NCBI RefSeq assembly: GCF_000821305.1 | Contig: NZ_CCXK01000017.1 | Coordinates: 64,159 to 128,158 of the forward strand | DNA from: Clostridium culturomicium | Lineage (GTDB): Bacteria; Bacillota; Clostridia; Clostridiales; Clostridiaceae | Reading direction: 5' to 3' | Length of the DNA stretch: 64,000 bases | Shown: piece by piece, positions 52,764-61,759 of the stretch | Layout: every line of letters starts with the position of its first letter | How positions within the stretch are numbered: position 1 is the first letter of the stretch | Translations under genes and position numbers: made by a program | The notes under the pieces: generated by a model | The model's database searches: none | Told to the model about the DNA's origin: nothing | The model's input: the letters and a program-made list of their open reading frames with translations, nothing else

Positions 52764-52883
52764 TCTATTGAGAAATTCTACAGCTTTGAAGAAAAATTTG
52801 ATTCAGATGTTTTGAAACAAGTTATGAATCAAGTTTTAGATGGTAAAGTTGAGAATAGAATTTTAAAGGAAGTAAGATATTGA
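52764..52883 (+). pseudogene. Gene fragment (C-terminal end of an unidentified ORF)
   Basis: After a stop at 52761-52763 the frame reads 39 codons, SIEKFYSFEEKFDSDVLKQV.. to TGA at 52881, with no start codon or ribosome site. The composition is protein-like. Probably the end of a truncated gene; family unknown. Confidence 0.4.
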
Positions 52884-52934
52884 GCTTCAAGAGTAAAGGT
52901 GATTAGCTTGAGGCGAAAAATGGGGGAGATCTTC

Positions 52935-53333
52935 ATGGAAATAGAGAAAGAGCGGTACAGCCATTTAAACTTTGGGGAGTACATTGAAGGAAAGAGAAAA
53001 CAACGAAAAATCACTTTAAGAGAGATGGCAAGAATGATGGGAATCACTGCTCCATACTTAAGTGATGTTGAGAAAAATAGACGAAATGCCTTTGATTTGG
53101 AAAGGCTAGAGCTCATGTGTACTATTCTTGAGTTTTCTGAAGAAGAACGAATTAAGATTATGGATTTAGCAGGTGAGAATAGACATGAGGTTACTCCAGA
53201 CATTAAAGATTATATAATAGATAATTATTTTGTGACTAAAGCCATAAGAACTGCAAAAGAGTTAAAGGTAAGTGAAGAAGAATGGCTGGAGATAGTTGAA
53301 GAGTTAAAGGAAAGGAAGAGTTTAAAGTTATAA
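52935..53333 (+). CDS. XRE-family transcriptional regulator
   Basis: A 132-aa regulator with a helix-turn-helix at about residues 13-70 (FGEYIEGKRKQRKITLREMA, RMMGITAPYLSDVEKNRRNA) followed by a helical tail. The frame opens at GTG 52899, but GGGGGAG before ATG 52935 is the best ribosome site (ATG 52920 is possible). Such genes are typical of mobile elements and often control adjacent toxin or conjugation genes; no partner is evident here. Confidence 0.82.
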   Translation: MEIEKERYSHLNFGEYIEGKRKQRKITLREMARMMGITAPYLSDVEKNRRNAFDLERLELMCTILEFSEEERIKIMDLAGENRHEVTPDIKDYIIDNYFVTKAIRTAKELKVSEEEWLEIVEELKERKSLKL

Positions 53334-53370
53334 TAGACGCTAAGTTGATATTAAGAAGGTAATAGAAGAA

Positions 53371-53420
53371 GCAACACCTGAGTCGTAGATTTTACGGGGG
53401 AAGGGGTGGTTTTTGTTTTG
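53371..53420 (+). terminator. Terminator with hairpin repeat copy D
   Basis: CACC/GGTG and an inner CGTA/TACG stem, followed by GGTTTTTGTTTTG. Repeat unit 53378-53404 (CTGAGTCGTAGATTTTACGG then GGGAAGG). Confidence 0.7.
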
Positions 53421-53707
53421 TAGGAATTAATAGTGGATGGTGGAATTGATAAGGTTGATAATAATGTAAGCTATTTCAGAAGATTAATATTTAGATTTAT
53501 ATGCAATGTTTTATAAGTGGAAATACTTCATAAAATTTTATAAGATGCGAATTTTGAAAATTTTATTACGATACAATCACAATTTACAACTTACTACAAT
53601 CAATTGCTGGAAAGAATTTAGGTTAAGTATTATATTTTGTATATTATTCATATAATGATGAATTAATTAATATTACACGTTTATTGAAAATAATATAATA
53701 TATTTAT
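53421..53707. other. AT-rich intergenic region, nothing identified
   Basis: About 290 bp without a credible ORF, repeat or RNA motif; upstream of the DUF4839 lipoprotein promoter. Confidence 0.5.
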
Positions 53708-53735
53708 TTGAAATAGCTATCATATATGTTATAAT
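53708..53735 (+). promoter_or_regulatory. Promoter of the DUF4839 lipoprotein gene
   Basis: TTGAAA (53708-53713), 16-bp spacer, TATAAT (53730-53735) with an extended TGT before the minus-10. Confidence 0.75.
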
Positions 53736-53815
53736 ATTCCAGAATAAAAGAGTATTATTAAGAAAATTTACGAAAATAAATGTTCTAGGTATATAGATAA
53801 TTTAAGGAGGTTATT

Positions 53816-54619
53816 ATGAAAAAATTTTTACTATTCTTATGCTCAATAGTTACAATTATAAGTATTTCAGGATGTTCTGCAGAAGAGGATCCCAATATGA
53901 TAAAAGTAAGTAAATCTTCAGATGACATAATTGGCGGAAATTATCAAACAGTCATATCTGAACTAGAAAAGATTGGATTTACCAATATTGAGACTAAAGT
54001 GCTGGATGATTTAATTACTGGTTGGTTGACCAAAGATGGAGAAATTGAAGAAGTAGAGATCGATGGAGATACACAGTTTAACACAAATGATACTTTTTCA
54101 AAAGATTCTAAAATAGTAATTACATATCATACATTTTCAATAGAGGATGAAAGCGACGAGGAGTCTACTAAAGACAAAGGTTCTGAGATTGTTGAAGAAC
54201 CAAACAAAGATAAACAATTGGAAAGTAATCAGGAGATATTAACTGTAGAAAGTAACGAAGAATTGGCAGCTGTTCTTACAGAACCTGACCCAGCAAGCCC
54301 AATTATAAGTGAATTTGCAAAAAAATATGCAGGTAAAATTATTGAATTTGATGGTAATATAGCAAACATGATGAATAATAGTAAGTATAAAACAAGATAT
54401 GATATTTTAATTTATGCTGGGGATTATAGTGAAATGACCGCTATTGGACCTAATTTTAAATTTGAAAATGTGAATATTTCTGATTTAAAGCTTACTGGTT
54501 CTGAAATACCGGACAGTATTGGTACTGGACAAAATCTTCGTATTACTGCTGAAGTTAAAGAATACAAAGATAACACACAACTTTTCATGCTTAAGCCAAT
54601 TTCTACTAAAATAAGATAA
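53816..54619 (+). CDS. DUF4839 lipoprotein with a PASTA-like segment
   Basis: A 267-aa exported lipoprotein. Signal peptide and lipobox ISISGCSAEED (Cys 20). Residues ~35-100 (IIGGNYQTVISELEKIGFTN) resemble a PASTA-type fold. A charged linker follows, and the C-terminal ~110 residues (LAAVLTEPDPASPIISEFAK, then GKIIEFDGNIANMM..RYDILIYAGDYSE) match DUF4839. Function unknown; the architecture suggests an extracellular binding protein. AAGGAGG before the ATG and a good promoter. Sits between the prophage-like genes and the cas locus. Confidence 0.85.
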   Translation: MKKFLLFLCSIVTIISISGCSAEEDPNMIKVSKSSDDIIGGNYQTVISELEKIGFTNIETKVLDDLITGWLTKDGEIEEVEIDGDTQFNTNDTFSKDSKIVITYHTFSIEDESDEESTKDKGSEIVEEPNKDKQLESNQEILTVESNEELAAVLTEPDPASPIISEFAKKYAGKIIEFDGNIANMMNNSKYKTRYDILIYAGDYSEMTAIGPNFKFENVNISDLKLTGSEIPDSIGTGQNLRITAEVKEYKDNTQLFMLKPISTKIR

Positions 54620-54667
54620 AAGATATTTTTGTTTTAGACAAATAAATACTATTATATAGAAAAAAAT

Positions 54668-54715
54668 CACATTTGACCCGTATAATTTACGGAGAAGGAT
54701 GTGGTTTTTGTTTTG
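54668..54715 (+). terminator. Terminator with hairpin repeat copy E
   Basis: CACAT (54668-54672) pairs with ATGTG (54699-54703) and encloses the repeat unit 54673-54698 (CCGTA/TACGG); GTTTTTGTTTTG follows. It insulates the cas promoter region from the lipoprotein gene. Confidence 0.8.
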
Positions 54716-54826
54716 TGGTTAAGTTTTAGAAGTGGTATGAAAGGGATTAATATAGACAATATCTTGATAGTTATTTTGAATAAACAAAAAATGATTATGA
54801 ATATAAACTTGAAAATATGTTAATAA

Positions 54827-54850
54827 TCATTAATACATATATAAAAATTA
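54827..54850 (+). promoter_or_regulatory. PAM-flanked pseudo-target upstream of the cas operon
   Basis: TCA (54827-54829) followed by TTAATACATATATAAAAATT and A (54830-54850). It matches the first 21 nt of the pseudo-spacer at 54873 except at positions 6, 12 and 18. It covers possible minus-10 elements (TACATA, TATAAA) for the transcript into cas6. Confidence 0.65.
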
Positions 54851-54931
54851 AAAACACAGGGTGTATTTAAAGTTAATGCATATTTAAAATTTAGACTTGG
54901 TGTTTAACTTCAACATGAGATGTAATTGCTA
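54843..54931 (+). ncRNA. CreR-like guide RNA candidate: degenerate repeat, pseudo-spacer, degenerate repeat
   Basis: First pseudo-repeat 54843-54872: its 3' part reads AACACAGGGTGTATTTAAAG and matches the array repeat at 15 of the last 20 positions, with the 8-nt crRNA handle at 7 of 8. Pseudo-spacer 54873-54901 (29 nt; starts TTAATGCATATTTAAAATTT). Second pseudo-repeat 54902-54931: TTTAACTTCAACATGAGATG then TA is identical to array repeat positions 2-23. Cas6 could release a crRNA-like guide from this leader. It is 53 bp upstream of cas6. Confidence 0.7.
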
Positions 54932-54984
54932 TATTCTACATAAATTTTGAAAATATGGTAAAATAATTATAGGGAGGTGATTAA

Positions 54985-55677
54985 ATGAAGGTTTTTGAGT
55001 TAAATCTAAAAGTGTTTTTGTTGAAAAATATATCAATTGAGGATTCACAGGAGAAAATTGCTGAATTTATAGATTTAGCATTAGGAAAAAGTGAAGAGTT
55101 TTTGAGTTTTCACAATGAGAATGAGTTTAAAAATTATTGTTTTAATTCTTTTTATCCATTGGAGGAAGATGGGATATATAAGGCTGATAAGGTTTATACC
55201 ATCAATTTAAGAACCATCGATAAGGAGCTTGCGAATTATTTTAATGCAAACTTAGCTAACGAACATAACAATTATATAAAAGGGCTGATATGTGAAATCA
55301 GGATATTACCAAAGAAGCCAATAGAGAAACTTTATAGTATTACTCCTTTAATTATAAAGACAGATAAAGGGTATTGGAAGAATTCATTGAGCATTGATGA
55401 ATTTGAGAGACGTATTAAAGAAAACTTAATAAAAAAATACAATCAATATAATAATGTGAAAATTAGTGAGGACTTCGAGCTTTATACAACTATTCTTATG
55501 AAAAATAGAAAGCCAATTGCTACAACATACAAAGGAAGAAGAATACTTGGTGACAAACTTAGCATTGTTATTTCAAGTGACGAAATTGCCCAGGAACTAG
55601 CATATATGGCATTAGGGACAGGTGTTGGAGAGATGAACCCTAGAGGATTAGGTTTCGTTAATTATAGATGGCTATAG
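54985..55677 (+). CDS. cas6: Cas6 pre-crRNA endonuclease
   Basis: A 230-aa RNase that cuts CRISPR transcripts within the repeat and leaves an 8-nt 5' handle. Ferredoxin-like fold; the C-terminal glycine-rich loop GTGVGEMNPRGLGFVNYRW is diagnostic. First gene of the cas operon, behind AGGGAGGTGA. The preceding leader contains CRISPR-repeat-like sequences that it would itself recognise, making processing of the cas leader possible. Confidence 0.95.
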   Translation: MKVFELNLKVFLLKNISIEDSQEKIAEFIDLALGKSEEFLSFHNENEFKNYCFNSFYPLEEDGIYKADKVYTINLRTIDKELANYFNANLANEHNNYIKGLICEIRILPKKPIEKLYSITPLIIKTDKGYWKNSLSIDEFERRIKENLIKKYNQYNNVKISEDFELYTTILMKNRKPIATTYKGRRILGDKLSIVISSDEIAQELAYMALGTGVGEMNPRGLGFVNYRWL

Positions 55678-55689
55678 GAGGTGAATTTG

Positions 55690-57423
55690 ATGATAAAAGA
55701 ATGTCTGGAGTCTTTTGAAAAAGAGATAGGTATCAAAGGAGATAAACTTATCTTAGATAATTATATACCTGCCGATGGTACTTATATAATAGTTGCTCCA
55801 ATGGGTGATTCTTTTCAAATAGTAGATACTTTAAATATTAAGCTTGATAAGAAAACTAAAACCATTGATAGAAGCAGTAACTACTTTGATTCAATTTGTA
55901 TGTATGATTACAATAGTAAGCTTGTGGACATGAATAAGCCCATTGATGGAAAAAAAATAATACACAGTAACAATTACCTCAGTTTTTTTGCTAAAAAAGA
56001 AAGTTTTATAAATGGAAAACTTACTGATGAAGTAATTGATGGATATTATGCTATATTGGCAGACCCTTATCTCAAATATCCAAAATCTAAATCAAAGTCC
56101 CATGAAGTATATATGGCTTTGGAAGAAGAAATTGGTACTGTTAATATTGAACTTCTTGAAAAAATAAGATGTTGGATTAAAGAGAATGTATATGAGATTG
56201 GTAAACAACATACAGGAAAGGACTATTTAAAGATTTTCTTTCAGTATGATGAACAAGATTATATTAGGGAAGGTAAGCGATATTTTATACCTAATATTTA
56301 TAACAGCAATGATTACAATGTAAAGGTAATTGACGGAATATTGGGACTTCCTAATGATAATATGGGAATGAATGCTAAAAAACCTTATTTGGAAAATAAA
56401 ACGAGAAAGATAACTTCACCATACTTAATTAATAGCGAGGAAGTAATGCTTCAGAAGAAGTTTTTTGATTATCTTTTAAATGAAGTTACACTAGGCAAAG
56501 TGAATGTTTACATCAATGATGAAGGAATTAAGGTATATCCTAATGGACAACTTCCAGACAAGGACTTTGAAGGCCTATACTTAAGGTTAAAGAAGGGAAA
56601 AGAGGTTGAGATTCGAGGATATGATGTTATTACAATGTATAAACCTAATTTAGCAAGGAGCTTTTCGTTTAATAATGTACTAAAGGATACGCTGGATGAA
56701 AAATCAGGAGAATTGTATGGTAAATATAAAAAGAGGTCTGATATACAAGGCATTATAGACAATGTATTTTTTTCAAAGTATTTAGTGAACAACTATTTCA
56801 CTGATCCAGGAGATATTTCTATAACTAATAATGTTTTAAAGAATAATCTTCTTCTAGGACGAGAAGGAATCTTTAATTGGCTTTATAAAGGAAATAGTAA
56901 TGGAATTGATAAATTGTTAGATAAACTCTCTTTAAATATTTTGAAGGGAACAATTGAAAGTGGATATTATAAGAAAGCAAAAGATCAATTTAATTTAAGA
57001 TGGTCTTTAAAGAGTTATTTTGATGGAGGTGTTCAAATGGCAGAAGTTATTTATATTATGCAGGAAAGTCTTAGAAAAAAAATTAATGCTGAGGTAACTG
57101 ATAAATTTGATAATGATGAGGAATATTATTTTGCAGTTGGACAGTTGGTAAATTACTTTTTATCTTTAAGCAAAGGTAAGAATAAGCCACAGTCCTTAGC
57201 CAATCCATTTGTAAATGCGAAGAATAATGAAATTATTAAAGAGAAGCTTAGAGCTCTTTATTTAAAATATAACTATACAATAGATAAAAATTCCAAGAGA
57301 TTTAATAACCTTTATGGAATGATACTGGGGTATGTACCAGAAGGAAAGGTAAATCAAGATTTAATTTTAGCTGGATATCTAAGAAGTAATTTAGTATATG
57401 AGAAAAATAAGGAGGAGAAATAG
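55690..57423 (+). CDS. cas8b: Cas8b, large subunit of type I-B Cascade
   Basis: A 577-aa large subunit that recognises the PAM and starts DNA unwinding. Sequence is of the clostridial Cas8b/Csh1 type (ADGTYIIVAPMGDSFQIVDT near the N-terminus, YIPNIYNS-like core, FFSKYLVNNYFTDPG); assignment rests on position between cas6 and cas7 and on size. The frame opens at GTG 55681, but AGGAGGTG at the cas6 stop favours ATG 55690. Ends 1 bp before cas7. Confidence 0.88.
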   Translation: MIKECLESFEKEIGIKGDKLILDNYIPADGTYIIVAPMGDSFQIVDTLNIKLDKKTKTIDRSSNYFDSICMYDYNSKLVDMNKPIDGKKIIHSNNYLSFFAKKESFINGKLTDEVIDGYYAILADPYLKYPKSKSKSHEVYMALEEEIGTVNIELLEKIRCWIKENVYEIGKQHTGKDYLKIFFQYDEQDYIREGKRYFIPNIYNSNDYNVKVIDGILGLPNDNMGMNAKKPYLENKTRKITSPYLINSEEVMLQKKFFDYLLNEVTLGKVNVYINDEGIKVYPNGQLPDKDFEGLYLRLKKGKEVEIRGYDVITMYKPNLARSFSFNNVLKDTLDEKSGELYGKYKKRSDIQGIIDNVFFSKYLVNNYFTDPGDISITNNVLKNNLLLGREGIFNWLYKGNSNGIDKLLDKLSLNILKGTIESGYYKKAKDQFNLRWSLKSYFDGGVQMAEVIYIMQESLRKKINAEVTDKFDNDEEYYFAVGQLVNYFLSLSKGKNKPQSLANPFVNAKNNEIIKEKLRALYLKYNYTIDKNSKRFNNLYGMILGYVPEGKVNQDLILAGYLRSNLVYEKNKEEK

Positions 57424-57424
57424 T

Positions 57425-58369
57425 ATGGATAAGAGAGTTTATGGAGTAATTGGGATAGTATCAAAAATGGCTAATTGGAATGCTGATTTTACAGGGTATC
57501 CTAAAACCACTTCTGATGGAAGTACCTTTGGAAGTGATAAAGCCTTAAAGTACCCAATGAAAAAAATGTGGGAAAACAAAGGTGATAAGGTGCTTTATAT
57601 AAAATCACTTAAGTTATCTGAGGGGAAAAAGGGTGAAGTTACTGTAGTTCCAAGGTCATTAAAGGAAAGATATCAGTATATTTTTGGAGTAAAGGACTTG
57701 AAGCAATGTAAGGATACTTCAGAGGTTTTGAAGAATTTATTTAATGCGGTGGACGTTAAAAACTTTGGTGCAACCTTTGCAGAAGAGGGCAACAATATAT
57801 CTATTACAGGAGCTGTACAGATTGGTCAGGGATTTAACAAATACGATGGTACAAATCCAGAGGAACAGCAGATTCTTTCACCATTTAGAGATGGCTCAAA
57901 GGATAATGCTGATTCAGAGGAAGCTAAGAACTCTACTCTTGGAACCAAGATTGTTAGTAATGAAGCACACTATTTCTATCCATTTACAATAAATCCTCTT
58001 GCATATAAAGAATTCAAAGAGCTAAGTGTTACTGATGGATACACTGAAGAAGACTACAACAAGTTTAAAGAAGCAGCATTAGTTTCAGCAACATCCTTTG
58101 CAACCAATGCTAAAGCAGGTTGTGAGAATGAGTTTGCTATTTTTGTTGAAACAGACAGTGACTTATACCTACCGACTCTTTCAGAGTATATTGAGTTTGA
58201 AAAGGGTGAGGATAAAAATATAATTAAAATCCAGTGCTCAGAGTTGTTAAATTCATTAAAAGATAGAATTAAAAATGTTGAGATTTACTTCAATCCATAT
58301 ACAACTAAAGTAGAATCCAATATTGAAGGAGCAAAGGAATATAATATATTCACACAAAAAGAGGTGTAG
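57425..58369 (+). CDS. cas7: Cas7 (Csh2), Cascade backbone
   Basis: A 314-aa RRM-fold protein that polymerises along the crRNA spacer and displaces every sixth base. Typical start KRVYGVIGIVSKMANWNADF, then DNSDGSTFGSDKAL-like loop (TTSDGSTFGSDKALKYPMKK) and C-terminal NPYTTKVESNIEGA. ATG 57425 follows AAGGAGG; the longer frame from 57398 lies within cas8b. Every-sixth-base flipping by this family is the basis for the pattern seen in the cas leader. Confidence 0.93.
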   Translation: MDKRVYGVIGIVSKMANWNADFTGYPKTTSDGSTFGSDKALKYPMKKMWENKGDKVLYIKSLKLSEGKKGEVTVVPRSLKERYQYIFGVKDLKQCKDTSEVLKNLFNAVDVKNFGATFAEEGNNISITGAVQIGQGFNKYDGTNPEEQQILSPFRDGSKDNADSEEAKNSTLGTKIVSNEAHYFYPFTINPLAYKEFKELSVTDGYTEEDYNKFKEAALVSATSFATNAKAGCENEFAIFVETDSDLYLPTLSEYIEFEKGEDKNIIKIQCSELLNSLKDRIKNVEIYFNPYTTKVESNIEGAKEYNIFTQKEV

Positions 58370-58372
58370 AAT

Positions 58373-59143
58373 ATGAAAATTTTAAAATTTAAATTGTGGG
58401 GAAAGACTGCTTTCTTTAAGAAGCCTGATGTAAACACATATATGTATTTTACCTATGGAAATATTCATAAGGTTGCATTACTTGGCCTTTTAGGAGCTGT
58501 AGTTGGTTATGGAGGCTATAATCAATTTGAGGCTAAACGAAGATGTGATAAGAAGTTTAGGGGTCAATATCCAGAGTTTTATGAAAAGCTTAAGTCAATA
58601 AAAGTAGGAATTGAACCAAATAATGAGGGTGCATTTATCTGTAAGAAAATTCAGGTTTTTAATAATTCGGTAGGGTATGCCTCAAAAGAAATGGGGGGAA
58701 ACCTTATAGTTAAAGAGCAGTGGTTAGAAAATCCATCTTGGAACATATATCTTCTTGTTAACAATGAAGAAGCTGAAAATATAACAGAGGCTATTATAAA
58801 TAGAAAAAGTGTTTTTACACCATACTTAGGTAAAAATGACCATTCAGCTAATATTACTGATATTGAAGTTTTTGATGGATGCAGTAAAGTAGAACGCTTA
58901 GATAAAATTAATTCTTTATGCTTTAAAGAAGATGTAACTTTATCACTTCCAGAGTCAGACTGGGCTGAGGAAGTGGTAGCTGATGAGGAGTATTTTAAAT
59001 ATACGGAAAGTCTTCCAGTGGGATTAGATGAGGAAACTAATTTATATATAATGAAGAGCTTTGTTTATAGCAATATGGATGTTGATTCTATTAGAGCAAA
59101 GGATATTTATAAGGTTCAAAATAAAAATATTATATTCATTTAA
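58373..59143 (+). CDS. cas5: Cas5b, Cascade 5'-handle-binding subunit
   Basis: A 256-aa RAMP-fold protein (MKILKFKLWGKTAFFKKPDV; GLLGAVVGYGGYNQ, the Cas5 Gly-rich region). Caps the 5' handle of the crRNA next to Cas8b. GAGGTG before the ATG, 3 bp after cas7. A perfect hairpin overlaps its stop codon and separates the Cascade genes from cas3. Confidence 0.93.
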   Translation: MKILKFKLWGKTAFFKKPDVNTYMYFTYGNIHKVALLGLLGAVVGYGGYNQFEAKRRCDKKFRGQYPEFYEKLKSIKVGIEPNNEGAFICKKIQVFNNSVGYASKEMGGNLIVKEQWLENPSWNIYLLVNNEEAENITEAIINRKSVFTPYLGKNDHSANITDIEVFDGCSKVERLDKINSLCFKEDVTLSLPESDWAEEVVADEEYFKYTESLPVGLDEETNLYIMKSFVYSNMDVDSIRAKDIYKVQNKNIIFI

Positions 59144-59163
59144 AGGAGGGGTCCCCCTCCTTT
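59142..59163 (+). other. GC-rich hairpin between cas5 and cas3
   Basis: AAAGGAGGGG-TC-CCCCTCCTTT is a perfect 10-bp stem with a 2-nt centre, overlapping the cas5 stop codon. No T-run follows. The separate AGGAGGT at 59171 serves cas3. Confidence 0.8.
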
Positions 59164-59179
59164 AATTCTAGGAGGTATC

Positions 59180-61750
59180 ATGGAGTATTTCAAGGAGAGT
59201 GAAATCGTAGAAATAACAACGCTATTGAATAGTAGCAAAAAATTTTTAGCTCATTTAGGAGATGAAAAATATAGTGTAAATAAGGAAGAGACATTAAAGG
59301 AACATACAGACTTGGTTAACAAGTATATAAATAAGATAATTGAAGCTAAAAATTTAAATATAACTTTTGAAAATGTAGAAAGAGAGCTTCTTGCAGAAGT
59401 AAGTGAAGAGGGAAAACAGGTATTTAGAAACCTTGTTATCAATACATTTAATTTTCATGATTTAGGTAAACTTAATCCCAATTTTCAAGAATATAAGATG
59501 AAAAATTGTATAGGCGAAAAGGCTGATTTTATAAATATACATAGCAAACACTCGATTTTATCAGCTGTTTTATACATTAATTATTTTATTCCAGATATAA
59601 AGAAATTAGATAAGGTAAGTAGAGATATAATTTTAGAATATTTATTTTTAAATGCCTATGTTATTTCAAGACATCATGGAAGTTTAGATAGTTTTGAAAG
59701 TTTTTTAGATAAATTAGATAAAGATAGTGGTGATACGGCTGCTTCTTGTATTGAATTATTTTCTGAAGATGAAGTTGAATATTATAATGGGAAATTTACA
59801 TTAACATTTAAAATGTTAAATGGAATGATAGAGGTCATTAAAAAGAGAAGAAAGGTAACTGATACCAATAATATAATTTATAAATATATCTACACAAAAT
59901 TGATGTTTTCGCTACTGGTAGCAGCTGATTTTTATGCTACTTCAGAATTTATGAAGGGCAGTATATTGAATGAGTTTGGGGAAATATCGAGCATTGATGA
60001 GTTTTATAAAGACTATAAAGGTACAGGAGTTTATCACAGTATACGTGAATATGAAAATACGGAATATAGCAGAAAGAAAGATTTATTAAGGGAGAAGAAT
60101 ATAAATATCCTAAGAAATGAAATGTTTCTAGATGCTGAAAAGGAATTAATAAATAACATTCACGAAAATATTTTCTTTTTAGAAGCTCCTACAGGGAGTG
60201 GAAAGAGTAATGTTGCCTTAAATTTATCATTTAAGTTTTTAGAAAGTGAAAACAGTCTTAGAAAGATTTATCATGTATACCCTTTTAATACATTAATTGA
60301 ACAGAATATAAAGTCATTAGAAAATATTTTTGGAGAAGACAGTGAAATTATAAAGCAAAAACTAGCAGTAATTAACTCTATTACACCAATTAAAACAGAT
60401 GAGGAGAAGCTAATGGATGACGATGAAACAGGAAAGTATGAGTATTACACAAAAGCTCTTTTAGATAGGCAGTTTTTAAATTATCCCATGATCCTTACAA
60501 CCCATGTTAGTTTATTTGATACCATGTTTAATTTTACAAAGGAATCTGCATTTGGATTTCATCAACTAGCAAATAGTGTAATAGTTTTAGATGAAATACA
60601 AAGTTATAAAAATATAATTTGGAGCGAGATTATTACCTTTTTAAAAGGGTTTGCAAAGCTGTTGAATATGAAAATTATAATTATGTCAGCAACGTTACCA
60701 GACTTAAATATATTAACTGGCAATGAGGAAAATACCTGTAGATTAATTAAGGATAGAGAAAAATTTTTTAGTAATCCGTTATTTAAAAATAGGGTAGAGG
60801 TTAATTACAATCTTATGGAGGATTCTATTGAAGGAATTTATGAACATGTTAAAGATATCAGCCATAATGGAGGGAAAATTCTTATTGAGTTTATAAAAAA
60901 GCAATCAGCTTATGAGTTCTTTAAAAAGCTAAAGGATGATGATGAGATTAATTGTTGTGTAGAGTTAATTTCAGGAGATGATAATGCAGCTGAAAGAAAG
61001 CGAATTTTAGATGTTGTAAAAGATACAAGCAATATTATTTTAGTTGCAACTCAGGTCATTGAAGCTGGTGTTGATATAGATATGGATATTGGATATAAAG
61101 ATATATCTAAGCTTGATAGTGATGAGCAATTTTTAGGAAGAATTAATCGCTCATGTAAGCATAGTGGGAAAGTTTACTTTTTTAACTATGATGATGCAAA
61201 AAACATTTATAGAGATGATGTAAGAATTAATAAAGATTTTAGTTTAATAAGTGAAGATATGAAAAACATCTTAACCTTAAAGACGTTTAGTGAGTACTAT
61301 GAGCCTGTACTCCAAGCTATCAAAAGAAAATATAATGAAGCTTATAATGACAGTAATCTAGAGCAGTTTTTCAATGAAGAAGTAGCAAAACTTAATTTTC
61401 AGAGTGTTGCAAAGAGGATGGAGCTTATAGGAAACGATATGTGGAGTATGTCTGTGTATTTTGCACAAAAGATTGAAAGTGATAAATTTGGATTACTTGA
61501 TGGTAGAAAAGTGTGGCAGGAATACAGAGATTTACTTGAAAGTAATAGGTTGGATTATGCTAAGAAAGAAATAAAATTATCAGAAGTTAGAGCCAAGATG
61601 AATTACTTTATTTATAGTGTGAAAAAATCAGATATTTTATATAACGATAGAATTGGTGAGCTTTATTATATTGAGGACGGAGAGCAGTATTTTGAAAATG
61701 GAAAGATAGATAAAGGTAAGCTTACTACTGGTATAGGAGATTTTATTTAG
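59180..61750 (+). CDS. cas3: Cas3 HD nuclease-helicase
   Basis: An 856-aa effector recruited by Cascade to unwind and degrade target DNA. N-terminal HD nuclease: leading His near residue 43 (LKEHTDLV), FHDLGKLNPNF (H93, D94), HSKHSILSA and SRHHGSL. Superfamily 2 helicase: APTGSGKSNVA (about 335-345), TTHVSLFD, VIVLDEIQSYKN, IMSATLPD, and VATQVIEAGVDIDMD/QFLGRINRS. Both activities are intact in one chain. AGGAGGT lies before ATG 59180. Confidence 0.95.
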   Translation: MEYFKESEIVEITTLLNSSKKFLAHLGDEKYSVNKEETLKEHTDLVNKYINKIIEAKNLNITFENVERELLAEVSEEGKQVFRNLVINTFNFHDLGKLNPNFQEYKMKNCIGEKADFINIHSKHSILSAVLYINYFIPDIKKLDKVSRDIILEYLFLNAYVISRHHGSLDSFESFLDKLDKDSGDTAASCIELFSEDEVEYYNGKFTLTFKMLNGMIEVIKKRRKVTDTNNIIYKYIYTKLMFSLLVAADFYATSEFMKGSILNEFGEISSIDEFYKDYKGTGVYHSIREYENTEYSRKKDLLREKNINILRNEMFLDAEKELINNIHENIFFLEAPTGSGKSNVALNLSFKFLESENSLRKIYHVYPFNTLIEQNIKSLENIFGEDSEIIKQKLAVINSITPIKTDEEKLMDDDETGKYEYYTKALLDRQFLNYPMILTTHVSLFDTMFNFTKESAFGFHQLANSVIVLDEIQSYKNIIWSEIITFLKGFAKLLNMKIIIMSATLPDLNILTGNEENTCRLIKDREKFFSNPLFKNRVEVNYNLMEDSIEGIYEHVKDISHNGGKILIEFIKKQSAYEFFKKLKDDDEINCCVELISGDDNAAERKRILDVVKDTSNIILVATQVIEAGVDIDMDIGYKDISKLDSDEQFLGRINRSCKHSGKVYFFNYDDAKNIYRDDVRINKDFSLISEDMKNILTLKTFSEYYEPVLQAIKRKYNEAYNDSNLEQFFNEEVAKLNFQSVAKRMELIGNDMWSMSVYFAQKIESDKFGLLDGRKVWQEYRDLLESNRLDYAKKEIKLSEVRAKMNYFIYSVKKSDILYNDRIGELYYIEDGEQYFENGKIDKGKLTTGIGDFI

Positions 61751-61759
61751 GAGTTAGAT

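Noticed and set aside
46101..53333. Attachment-site direct repeats bounding the prophage-like segment
   Set aside because: No direct repeat of useful length, integrase or tRNA gene was found at either edge; the shared hairpin repeats also occur outside the segment.
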